Assembly: GCA_003575245.1 (NCBI GenBank)
Contig: NMQN01000430.1
Coordinates: 1-20,095 of the forward strand
Length of the DNA: 20,095 nt
From: Candidatus Atribacteria bacterium 1244-E10-H5-B2
GTDB lineage: Bacteria > Atribacterota > JS1 > SB-45 > 34-128
Direction: 5' to 3'
The position numbers and the translations under genes were made by a program. The notes beneath the pieces were generated by a model. It saw only the letters and a list, made by a program, of their open reading frames with translations, was not told the DNA's origin and did no database searches. Positions 13,122 through 20,095 of this stretch are shown piece after piece (position 1 is the first letter of the stretch; the number at the start of each line of letters is the position of its first letter).

Positions 13122-15377
13122 CTATAACTTCTTAACTGGCACAGTTTCTTCTTGCATGGCAATAATGTTAATTATAATCTCAGCAGGTGGTAATTCATTA
13201 ACATAAGCCTTTAAACCTATTTTCCCGGGTTCACGGCCTGCCTGAATAAATATCGCTCCTTTCCCCGCTTCCAGACTAAAAGGATTTTCACCAATTAACT
13301 TACCAGGACCTGCCATTTCAAAAAAAACAGGATGATGAGATAAATGTAATATTTGACTATTTTTATCTTGTAATTCAATTACAACTCTTACACAATCAGC
13401 TCCATCAGCAATTAATTCTGTATAATCGGATTTCAGCACTAATTTATTAGGTCTGCCAAAAGGATAAATTTCATGTTGAGCCACCTCTTTGCCATTTATT
13501 TTCCCTATTGCTTTAAGGCTGGTAATATTACTTGCCCCCCATTCCCACCAACTACAATTTTCAAAAATAAAGGGAGGATGAGGTAAATTTGAATAATTAA
13601 TTCGATCAGGTTTAGCAGAATTAATATATTTCTCTCCTACATATAAATCAATTTCATCACAATTACTAAAAACGATAACTTCATCTCCGTAATCTTCGTT
13701 AAAAGAAGGAGTCAAATACCTTGCAATAAATACAACTTTTTCTATTTTTGGATCTATTTGACTTTTGTAAAAATAAGCTGCGAATTTGGGTAGACGAAAA
13801 ATATCACATACACCGTGGTAACAGATTCTATCTCCAGAACCAAAATAAGTATGAGTATTATAATCAAAAGCACACCAACCAGATGCACCTGCTAAATTAT
13901 GCATCCCATACTGGCAATTTTGAATTTTTGCATGATATACTGCGTGTTTAATTATCCGTTCTACACTATCATATGACTTAGTTGGATACATATGACCCAT
14001 ATATTCAGTAATCATATAAGGAATAAGATGTGGAGATTTTATTTTCCCCTTTAAATTATGTTCAAAATCATTGTAGATAAATACATCTTCAAGGAATTCA
14101 CTCTCTCGAAAATTACGAACACCGCAAGTTTTTCTACTGCTATCCAAAGAATGAGCAATCCGATTTGTGTCTAAGTAAAAATCATGATCATCCTTAGATT
14201 CATTAATACGAACTCCCCAAAGGAAAATACTAGCATGATTACGATCACGAATAATCATTTCTTCTTCATTCTTTTTAGCTAAAATTTTCCATTCTTTGTC
14301 ACCTATATATTGCCACCCAGGTATCTCCTCCAATACTAAAAGCCCTATTTCGTCACAACGAGTAAGAAAAGAAGGATTAGCCGGATAATGAGAAGAACGA
14401 ACAAAATTTACTCCAAGACCGTATTTAAGTATCTCAGCGTCCTTCCGTTGACCTCGATCCGGCATAGCACCACCAAGATAGGGAAACATTTGATGGCGAT
14501 TAAGTCCTCTTAACTTAAAAGATTCACCGTTGATATAAAATTTTCCATCATTTTTGAATTCAAATTTTCTAATTCCTATTTTCGTGTTGAAATCATCACA
14601 AATTCTATTGCCAATTTTAACTTGTGTATATACATCATAAAGATAAGGATGATTTGGATGCCACAGTTCTGGTTTCGAAAAAGAAATTTGTTCCTGTTTA
14701 ATTGTGTTTTTACCAGTTTTAATAATTAAAGTTTTTTCTTTAGTTATTACTGTCTTATTGTTTTGATCTATCAGCTGGGTAATTATTGTAGCTTCTTTAT
14801 TCTTATTATTTAAATTATTTAATTCAAATTTTGGATGAATTGTCGCTAACTTTTTAGTTGCCTCTATAATTTCCACAAAAGACCAGATAATATGCATGTT
14901 TTCTACTATCACCAGACGGACATTACGGTAAATTCCTCCGAAAAGCATATAATCAACTAATCCACCTTCAGGTGGGATATCAATTCTGCGGGTAGAATCT
15001 ACTCTAACAGTAATTATATTTTTCCCCTCAAAATTTATATAATTGGTAATATCAAAAGAAAAAGAAGTATATCCACCTTTATGCTCTCCAATAAATTCAC
15101 CGTTAACATAAATATTTGCATCACTCATAACACCATCGAATTCTACAATTATTCTTTTTCCTTTATATTCTTTATTTATATAGAAATTACGGTAATACCA
15201 AGAAATAAATTGATAATCCTTTTCCTCAAAATAATGGTGTGGTACAATTTTATTAGAATGTGGTAGATTAACTTTTACAAGTTTATTATCACCGGGGTGT
15301 ATATTTTTTGCATTTTCTATATCTTTATTTAGAAAATACCAATCCGTATTAAAATTCAATATTTTTCTGTATTTCAT
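13122..15377 (-). CDS. Glycoside hydrolase family 2, probable beta-galactosidase (751 aa)
   Basis: A retaining exo-glycosidase expected to release galactose from a beta-galactoside inside the cell, since no signal peptide is present. Domains in order: sugar-binding jelly roll (about 1-160, with SWYYRNFYI and GVMSDANIYVNGEFIGEHKGGY), an Ig-like domain (about 165-275), the catalytic barrel (about 280-580) with GLNRHQMFP, SSHYP, acid/base Glu393 in GVRINES and nucleophile Glu458 in MITEY, then C-terminal beta domains. The form lacks the long LacZ tail and resembles shorter GH2 enzymes, so beta-glucuronidase or beta-mannosidase activity cannot be excluded. Placement between a sugar transporter and galTK favours galactosidase. 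GGGAGG lies about 10 bp from the ATG. Confidence 0.88.
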   Translation of the reverse strand: MKYRKILNFNTDWYFLNKDIENAKNIHPGDNKLVKVNLPHSNKIVPHHYFEEKDYQFISWYYRNFYINKEYKGKRIIVEFDGVMSDANIYVNGEFIGEHKGGYTSFSFDITNYINFEGKNIITVRVDSTRRIDIPPEGGLVDYMLFGGIYRNVRLVIVENMHIIWSFVEIIEATKKLATIHPKFELNNLNNKNKEATIITQLIDQNNKTVITKEKTLIIKTGKNTIKQEQISFSKPELWHPNHPYLYDVYTQVKIGNRICDDFNTKIGIRKFEFKNDGKFYINGESFKLRGLNRHQMFPYLGGAMPDRGQRKDAEILKYGLGVNFVRSSHYPANPSFLTRCDEIGLLVLEEIPGWQYIGDKEWKILAKKNEEEMIIRDRNHASIFLWGVRINESKDDHDFYLDTNRIAHSLDSSRKTCGVRNFRESEFLEDVFIYNDFEHNLKGKIKSPHLIPYMITEYMGHMYPTKSYDSVERIIKHAVYHAKIQNCQYGMHNLAGASGWCAFDYNTHTYFGSGDRICYHGVCDIFRLPKFAAYFYKSQIDPKIEKVVFIARYLTPSFNEDYGDEVIVFSNCDEIDLYVGEKYINSAKPDRINYSNLPHPPFIFENCSWWEWGASNITSLKAIGKINGKEVAQHEIYPFGRPNKLVLKSDYTELIADGADCVRVVIELQDKNSQILHLSHHPVFFEMAGPGKLIGENPFSLEAGKGAIFIQAGREPGKIGLKAYVNELPPAEIIINIIAMQEETVPVKKL

Positions 15378-15642
15378 TATAATAAATACCTCCCTATTTC
15401 TATTATTCTACTATGTTAATCTTTCAATAAAAATATCTAACAAAAGAAGATAAATACAATTATTTCTGTATTGTTTAAACCAACAAAGATCTGTTCACCA
15501 ATAATTCCGGATGTAAAATAAAGTTTCAAAATAAATGTCTAGTAAACATTAAAATTTACGGACAATTCCTTATAAAATGGTACGATAATTCTCAAGATAA
15601 AATCATTAGAATCTCTTAACAATCATTCTTAGCATATCTTCT
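15378..15642. other. Gap between GH2 gene and permease; candidate control site
   Basis: There is no gene in this 265-bp AT-rich gap. GTAAA and TTTAC form inverted arms at about 15544-15561, and GTTTAAAC is a palindrome at about 15473-15480. Neither resembles the LacI operator at 19770-19793. No convincing promoter or terminator is visible, so the GH2 gene could be read from upstream or from a promoter not recognised here. Confidence 0.3.
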
Positions 15643-16461
15643 TTAGCCTTTAATGCTCCCAGCTGTTAACCCTTCAATAAAGTATTTCTGGAAAAGAAGG
15701 AAAAATATTAAAGGTACTATGGCCGCTATTATAGAACCTGCTGCTATTATATTCCATTGTGTTATCCATTCTCCCTGCATCGCGGTTAAACCAAGTGTAA
15801 TTGGTTTGTACTTATCGCTTTGGATTAATATTAATGACCAAAGGTAATCATTCCATATCCAGGTGAATTCCAAAATTCCAAGTGCTGCCAGAGCAGGCAG
15901 TATTAGTGGCAAAACAATCTTTCGATATATTGTGAAATGTCCTGCTCCATCTACCGTTGCAGCATCAAATATACTCTGTGGTATCGTTTTCATAAAGTTT
16001 CTAAGAAAAAATGTGCAAAAACCAGTTTGAAAAGCTATATGAAACAATATTAAACCTATAAAACTATTATATATTCCTATTTTTATAGATAAACGATACA
16101 CCGGGATCAATAGCATTTGAAATGGTATCAACATCCCACCAATAAAGATCAATAGTATAGGCTTTGAAAGTCTAAATTCATATCTGGACAAAGCAAAAGC
16201 ACTTAAGCTTGATATAAACAGAGCACCCAAAACAGCAGGTATAGTTATGATAAAAGTATTTAGAAAGTATTGTCTCATGTTTCCATCTTCCCAAGCAATA
16301 GTAAAGTTTTCAAAATGCCATACCTTAGAGGGAAATAACCAATTATGCGTACTCATAAGGGTATCCATAGTCTTGAAAGAGGTAAAAAAAGCAGCTATAA
16401 ATGGAATCAGCCAAATAAAAATTAATAAAGTAGCAAACGAGTAAAATACCACCTTTTTCAT
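15643..16461 (-). CDS. CUT1 sugar ABC transporter permease, MalG type
   Basis: A 272-aa inner-membrane permease with about six hydrophobic segments. The EAA loop, which contacts the ATPase, reads DAATVDGAGHFTIYRKIVLP at about residues 167-186. The C-terminus ends FQKYFIEGLTAGSIKG, the characteristic MalG-type tail. The ATG overlaps the upstream permease stop by 4 bp, showing coupling. The operon encodes no ATPase; CUT1 systems of this type commonly borrow a shared MsmX/UgpC-like ATPase encoded elsewhere. A galactoside is the likely cargo from context. Confidence 0.93.
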   Translation of the reverse strand: MKKVVFYSFATLLIFIWLIPFIAAFFTSFKTMDTLMSTHNWLFPSKVWHFENFTIAWEDGNMRQYFLNTFIITIPAVLGALFISSLSAFALSRYEFRLSKPILLIFIGGMLIPFQMLLIPVYRLSIKIGIYNSFIGLILFHIAFQTGFCTFFLRNFMKTIPQSIFDAATVDGAGHFTIYRKIVLPLILPALAALGILEFTWIWNDYLWSLILIQSDKYKPITLGLTAMQGEWITQWNIIAAGSIIAAIVPLIFFLLFQKYFIEGLTAGSIKG

Positions 16462-17327
16462 AGACTTACCTCTGATTTCATAACATGTCTCATATAAATT
16501 ATAATAAAACTTAATGTTATCAAGAACTGTACCACAGCTATGGAAGATCCATAACCCATACGATAATTATGAAATGCCTGGACGTACATGTAATTTGCCA
16601 TAACACTCGAAGAATAAAAAGGACCACCTCGGGTCATCACATAAATTATATCAAATGCTCTTAAGGAATCTATTACGTTAACCGTAATGGCTATAACTGT
16701 GGCAGGCCTTAACATTGGAAGAATTACATAGATAAATCTTTGCCATGAATTAGCACCATCTACACAAGAGGCATCAACAAGATTTTTGGGAACTTGTTTC
16801 AGGCCCGCCAAGAAGATGACCATTGCATACGGTATTTGCCTCCATAAGGCAGCCATTATAAGTGAGTAGGTCACAATTTTCGGATCACTTAGCCATCCAA
16901 TCCCTTGGATTCCCAAAAAATTAAGAAATGTGTTCAATATACCATCCCTTGGCTCGAATATCCAAGACCATATTTGCCCTATAACCACAAAAGAAAGTGT
17001 CATTGGAAGAAACATAAATGTTTTGTATATTTTTGATCCTGCGAACCCCTGATCTAAAAACATTGCTACAGCTAAACCCAGTGGAACAGCCACTATTGCA
17101 AAACCTAGTAACCATTTTATATTATTCCAAAAAGAAAGTATTAAATATCGATCTTTAAATAATTCCCTAAAATTTACCAAGCCAACAAAATTTATTACCG
17201 GAGATACACCATCCCAGTTTGCAAAACTGAGAAACATTGTTTGAAACATAGGGATAATAACCCATATACTATACATAAGCAATGGGATAATTAAGAATGA
17301 ATAGGGGACCCACCATTTACTCTTCAA
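16458..17327 (-). CDS. CUT1 sugar ABC transporter permease, MalF type
   Basis: A 289-aa membrane protein with six predicted segments. The EAA motif is DASCVDGANSWQRFIYVILP at about residues 181-200, followed by MTRGGPFYSSSVMANYMY, the conserved loop of MalF/UgpA-type permeases. It pairs with the overlapping MalG-type gene. It is preceded by a 99-bp gap with a strong hairpin after the binding-protein gene, and AAGGAG lies before the ATG. Confidence 0.93.
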   Translation of the reverse strand: MKSKWWVPYSFLIIPLLMYSIWVIIPMFQTMFLSFANWDGVSPVINFVGLVNFRELFKDRYLILSFWNNIKWLLGFAIVAVPLGLAVAMFLDQGFAGSKIYKTFMFLPMTLSFVVIGQIWSWIFEPRDGILNTFLNFLGIQGIGWLSDPKIVTYSLIMAALWRQIPYAMVIFLAGLKQVPKNLVDASCVDGANSWQRFIYVILPMLRPATVIAITVNVIDSLRAFDIIYVMTRGGPFYSSSVMANYMYVQAFHNYRMGYGSSIAVVQFLITLSFIIIYMRHVMKSEVSL

Positions 17328-17374
17328 TGTTTTTCTCCTTACCTAACCAATAAGAGCCTAAAAGAATCTTTTTC

Positions 17375-17421
17375 AATTGATGGGAGGCAATATCAAGTAG
17401 GAATATCGCCTCCCATCAATT
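17375..17421 (-). promoter_or_regulatory. Strong intercistronic hairpin after the second binding-protein gene
   Basis: A perfect 14-bp stem (AATTGATGGGAGGC with its complement), then an A-C mismatch and four more pairs (ATAT/ATAT), encloses a 9-nt loop. It begins 5 nt after the binding-protein stop and has no U-run. It probably protects the upstream mRNA from 3' exonucleases so that more binding protein than permease is made. The design is the same as at 5624-5660, with unrelated sequence. Confidence 0.85.
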
Positions 17422-17426
17422 ACGTT

Positions 17427-18650
17427 TTATTTTTGGTAAATTCTTTTTCTTTGATTTTCCAGGTTCTGGAGTATAGAATCTAATTTATCTGGTTGATCCA
17501 TGAATTCGACGAAACCATTCATCCCAGCAGTTGCCATTTCTGGGTTTGAATCCCTGTCGTAGAATTGCATGACACCATCTGATTCAAGAATCATATTTAA
17601 CCCATCCTGTGCATGTGGATCTGGAGCAGGAACAAATTTATTTGCGGCCAACCTGCCAAGCTCTTTTGCATTGTATTCTTGAGCATTTTTTGAAGCCAAG
17701 AACTCAAGAAAAACCTTTGCAGCCTTCTTATTAGCAGCTTTAGCCGGAATCATGAATCCATCAATAGGAGTATCTTCATAAAGCCCTATTTCACCATTAA
17801 TCACAGGGAACCTAAAGAAATCCAAATCACCTTTTACATCTTCCGGTGCTACATCTTTAATGAATTGTCCCATAAGATACATTCCTGCTTCACCGGTGAA
17901 GAGATAATTCGCTGCTTCTTGCCAGGAATAAGAGGTATGGTTATCAATAAAATATCCTGCATCTACAAGCTCTCGCCAATATTTAAAAGCCCCTTCTATC
18001 CCAGTATCAGTGTATGGAATTTCCCCATTAGTTAGTTTGAGATGATATTCAAGTCCATTAACTCTCATATTAAGATAATCAAACCAACCAGCGGCTGTCC
18101 ATAAAAATTTTGTACCAATTGTTATAGGGATATAATCATTTTCTTTAAGTTTGGCGCAAACATCCTTGAATTGTTTCCAGGTTACCGGTGTAGTAAGGCC
18201 AAGATCTTCAAAAATAGATTTTCTGTAATAAACACCCCACCAGTACCAGGAGACGGGAACAAAGTACAGCTGTTGGTCGAATGCACAAGCGCTCTTAAAG
18301 GCATCGGGAAAATAAGCTTCAAATCCGTCTTTGAATATATCATCGATTGGTTCTAATAGTTCCTTGCTTGCGAAATATCTCATTCTTTCTCCACTAAACC
18401 ATGTCACAACATCTGGGGCTTTAGGAGAATTTAGCCATGTTCTCAATAGTGTTTTGAAATCTTCATGCGCAAATGTATTAACAGTCACTTCATATTCAGG
18501 ATGTATCGCACTGAACTGATCTACTAATTCAGCAAATACCTTCTTAGGGGCAGGATCTGATTGATAGGAATTGATGATTAGCGTTTCTGCCGCCAAAGCA
18601 GTTACTGAAAAAGCTAACAACAGTAAAATTACAAGTAAAAATCTTTTCAT
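17427..18650 (-). CDS. CUT1 extracytoplasmic sugar-binding protein
   Basis: A 407-aa solute-binding protein of the MalE/UgpB family (family 1). The signal peptide is MKRFLLVILLLLAFSVTALA; no cysteine follows it, so it is not a lipoprotein. The body shows FAELVDQFSAIHPEYEV, PDVVTWFSGERM, the aromatic FVPVSWYWWGVYYRK, a GEAGMYLMGQF segment and KKAAKVFLEFLASKNAQEY near the end, all usual for oligosaccharide receptors. Ligand inferred as a galactoside from the adjacent GH2 and gal genes. GGAGGAATT precedes the ATG. It lies 109 bp after lacI with no separate promoter or operator visible. Confidence 0.93.
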   Translation of the reverse strand: MKRFLLVILLLLAFSVTALAAETLIINSYQSDPAPKKVFAELVDQFSAIHPEYEVTVNTFAHEDFKTLLRTWLNSPKAPDVVTWFSGERMRYFASKELLEPIDDIFKDGFEAYFPDAFKSACAFDQQLYFVPVSWYWWGVYYRKSIFEDLGLTTPVTWKQFKDVCAKLKENDYIPITIGTKFLWTAAGWFDYLNMRVNGLEYHLKLTNGEIPYTDTGIEGAFKYWRELVDAGYFIDNHTSYSWQEAANYLFTGEAGMYLMGQFIKDVAPEDVKGDLDFFRFPVINGEIGLYEDTPIDGFMIPAKAANKKAAKVFLEFLASKNAQEYNAKELGRLAANKFVPAPDPHAQDGLNMILESDGVMQFYDRDSNPEMATAGMNGFVEFMDQPDKLDSILQNLENQRKRIYQK

Positions 18651-18718
18651 TACAAATTCCTCCTTTTATTTTTCAAAAAATTAAAAATAACTAAAGCATG
18701 TTCGTTTTTCTACCTTTT

Positions 18719-18729
18719 ATCACCTCCTT
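18719..18729 (-). promoter_or_regulatory. Orphan perfect Shine-Dalgarno sequence upstream of the binding-protein gene
   Basis: AAGGAGGTGAT on the minus strand matches the 16S 3' end over 11 nt. It lies about 70 nt before the true start at 18650, which has its own site. Only an 11-codon GTG frame follows it. It may be an mRNA 5' stabiliser; the same arrangement occurs at 6762-6772. Confidence 0.5.
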
Positions 18730-18759
18730 CAATTGGGCTAATTTTCCAGGTATTACCCG

Positions 18760-19752
18760 CTATGTTTCCCTCTCAACAAGATCCACACTCAGCATTATCT
18801 TTTTTGTTTTTTCCCTGCTACCGTTTATACGGGAAAGTAAAAGTTTAACACTTTCTACACCCAAATCCTGTTTCTTCAACCTGATAGTAGTTAATGGTGG
18901 GCTGATGAGTGAGCTGAAGGGGATATCATCATAACCGACTAATCCGATATCCTCAGGTATTCTTAAACCTTTTTCCTTTACTGCCTGCATAGCCCCAAAA
19001 GCCATCATATCATTGTAAGCAAAAATAGCGGTAAAATCTAAATTTTTTTCCAGCATTTGCTTGGTTCTTTCGTGCCCATTTTCCATATTTATATCTCCTA
19101 CACTTATAAGCGACTCATCTAAAGATATTCTATGTTTATTTAATGCCCTTTTATATCCTTCTAGTCTACCTTTGGCAGGAGATTTGTATAAAAATCCATC
19201 TATTAAGACTATTCGTTTATGCCCTTTCTTAATCAGATATTCTGTTGCCAAAAATCCTCCTTTAACTTCATCATTATAAATTGCATCTATCTCAATATTT
19301 TCAAAATCTCTACCCACAACCACAAAAGGGATATTCGCTTCAATAAGATTCTTTATATCATCATCCTTGTCTTGAACCGGAGTTATAAGTAATCCATCTA
19401 CTCGTTTTGCTAATAATAAATTTATTGCTTCTTCTTCTTTCTTATAATCTCTTTGAGTATTGGTAAGAATTATATGATAGTTTTTCTCTCGGGCTGCTTC
19501 TTCCATTCCATTCAAAACCTCAGCATAGAATGGATTCCTGTTGTCTGCTATTATTACTCCTATGGTTCCGGTTCTTTTGGTCCTCAAGGCTACTGCGGTG
19601 TCATTTCGAACATATCCCAATTCTTGGGCAACTTTTAGTATCCGCTTCTTGGTCTCTTCGTTTATATCCGGTTTATTATTAATTGCTCTCGATGCAGTGT
19701 TTACAGAAACTCCTGCTTTTTCTGCTACCATCTTTAAAGTTATATACTTCAT
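18760..19752 (-). CDS. LacI-family transcriptional regulator
   Basis: A 330-aa repressor. The N-terminal HTH reads TLKMVAEKAGVSVNTASRAI (about 5-24), followed by the hinge helix region NDTAVALRTKRTGTIGVI. The periplasmic-binding-like core has NPFYAEVLNGMEEAA, RVDGLLITP, IFAYNDMMAFGAMQAV and IGLVGYDDIPFSSLISPPLTTI. Such proteins release DNA when a sugar binds. It heads the galactoside row and has a perfect palindromic operator at its own promoter, so it is autoregulated and may control the whole row. The inducer is unknown; galactose, lactose or a phosphorylated product are candidates. Confidence 0.94.
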   Translation of the reverse strand: MKYITLKMVAEKAGVSVNTASRAINNKPDINEETKKRILKVAQELGYVRNDTAVALRTKRTGTIGVIIADNRNPFYAEVLNGMEEAAREKNYHIILTNTQRDYKKEEEAINLLLAKRVDGLLITPVQDKDDDIKNLIEANIPFVVVGRDFENIEIDAIYNDEVKGGFLATEYLIKKGHKRIVLIDGFLYKSPAKGRLEGYKRALNKHRISLDESLISVGDINMENGHERTKQMLEKNLDFTAIFAYNDMMAFGAMQAVKEKGLRIPEDIGLVGYDDIPFSSLISPPLTTIRLKKQDLGVESVKLLLSRINGSREKTKKIMLSVDLVERET

Positions 19753-19769
19753 ATTATTTCTTACCTTTC

Positions 19770-19793
19770 GTTAACGTTACCGATAACGTTAAC
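19770..19793. promoter_or_regulatory. LacI-type operator
   Basis: A 24-bp palindrome with perfect arms GTTAACGTTA and TAACGTTAAC around CCGA. The ACGTTA...TAACGT core is typical of LacI-family operators. It starts 3 bp downstream of the -10 box and would overlap the transcription start, blocking initiation. No second copy was seen in the window. Confidence 0.88.
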
Positions 19794-19796
19794 ATA

Positions 19797-19825
19797 AAAA
19801 TAGCACAGGATTTTATGTATGTCAA
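19797..19825 (-). promoter_or_regulatory. Promoter of lacI and probably the galactoside row
   Basis: On the minus strand, a perfect TTGACA (19820-19825), a 17-bp spacer and TATTTT (19797-19802), with the operator immediately downstream. It is the strongest promoter seen in this row. Confidence 0.8.
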
Positions 19826-19898
19826 TATATTTTAGAGGAATTTCTAAACTTTTGTTTAAGTATTAATTAAAATGGTAATTTATTTGGGTGAAATTTAT

Positions 19899-19932
19899 TA
19901 ATTAGGGGTTTGATTTATCAAACCCCTAATTA
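19899..19932. terminator. Terminator hairpin at the right edge
   Basis: A perfect 14-bp stem (19899-19912 with 19919-19932; GGGGTTTG against CAAACCCC at its centre) with a 6-nt loop. It lies 19 bp after the stop of the partial gene on the minus strand. The A/T tails are short and not pure U-runs, so strength is uncertain. Confidence 0.7.
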
Positions 19933-19950
19933 TTGCTCTAACTCAAATTA

Positions 19951-20095
19951 TTATTTTCTTTTCGTGCCGATGTTCAGATAATTAGCGATATTGGCATCTT
20001 TGTTTAGATGGAATTTAATCTTGCTTGTTGTTGAAGTTAAAAGAGTGGCTACTCCTGGCCCATGTCCGGCAATTACACAATCACTATGGACCACT
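19951..20095 (-). CDS. Partial gene, 3' end only (unknown)
   Basis: An open frame enters from the right window edge and stops at a TAA (19951-19953) just before a terminator hairpin. The 47 visible residues include DCVIAGHGPGVATLLTS and end NIANYLNIGTKRK. No family is recognised. Its codon-like composition and terminator support a real gene. Confidence 0.6.
   Translation of the reverse strand, partial: VVHSDCVIAGHGPGVATLLTSTTSKIKFHLNKDANIANYLNIGTKRK

Noticed and set aside
12943..13206. Plus-strand 87-aa ORF between galT and the GH2 gene
   Set aside because: It is a shadow; the minus strand there carries the well-signalled 54-aa ORF and the ends of two real genes.
1..20095. CRISPR array, rRNA genes, prophage or integron modules
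   Set aside because: No regularly spaced repeats, no rRNA-like sequence, and no phage structural or integrase genes were seen on either strand.

Overview
The window is an AT-rich stretch of a carbohydrate-fermenting bacterium. It carries two sugar-utilisation loci, one for xylose and one for beta-galactosides/galactose. Both transporter binding proteins have cleavable signal peptides without a lipobox, which suggests a periplasm and therefore a diderm. Together with the low GC and the gene content, this fits lineages such as Atribacterota, Dictyoglomota, Thermotogota or Halanaerobiales. This placement is inference: no marker gene is present.

Region 1-2300 is a two-gene cassette (a 530-aa protein with kinase-like and deoxyribosyltransferase-like parts, then a 69-aa cysteine-poor glutaredoxin-like protein). 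It is bracketed by a perfect 52-bp inverted repeat (1-52 and 2240-2291), with a second, imperfect inverted pair nested inside (66-87 and 1974-1994). It has a good promoter, a 13-codon leader ORF overlapping the big gene as ATGA, and no transposase. This is the part of the window least explained by known pathways.

Region 2300-7867 holds a possible phosphofructokinase 5' remnant, a tRNA-Asn(GTT) with its own promoter and terminator but several mispaired stem positions, and a CUT2-type ABC transporter operon on the minus strand (binding protein, two tandemly duplicated permeases, one half-size ATPase). Upstream lies a ROK-family regulator truncated at its N-terminus, followed by about 550 bp of AT-rich DNA with a XylR-like palindrome.

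Region 7868-10555 encodes a divergent xylose isomerase and a xylulokinase on the plus strand. Together with the CUT2 transporter they form a xylose uptake and catabolism module converting xylose to xylulose 5-phosphate. Behind xylB, on the opposite strand, is a clear 25-residue N-terminal fragment of glycerol kinase.

Region 10747-19752, all on the minus strand, reads lacI, binding protein, two CUT1 permeases, GH2 glycosidase, galT (with an overlapping 54-aa ORF that looks like its displaced N-terminus), galK. It likely imports a galactoside, hydrolyses it and feeds galactose to the Leloir pathway. galE, galM and the CUT1 ATPase are not in the window. A near-consensus promoter with a perfect LacI-type operator lies in front of lacI, so the row may be one autoregulated unit. 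The right edge holds the 3' end of an unidentified gene and its terminator.

Recurring oddities: both binding-protein genes are followed by a strong intercistronic hairpin, both are preceded by an orphan perfect Shine-Dalgarno sequence 70-100 nt upstream of the true start, and several short gene remnants (ROK, glpK, perhaps pfk) point to past rearrangement.
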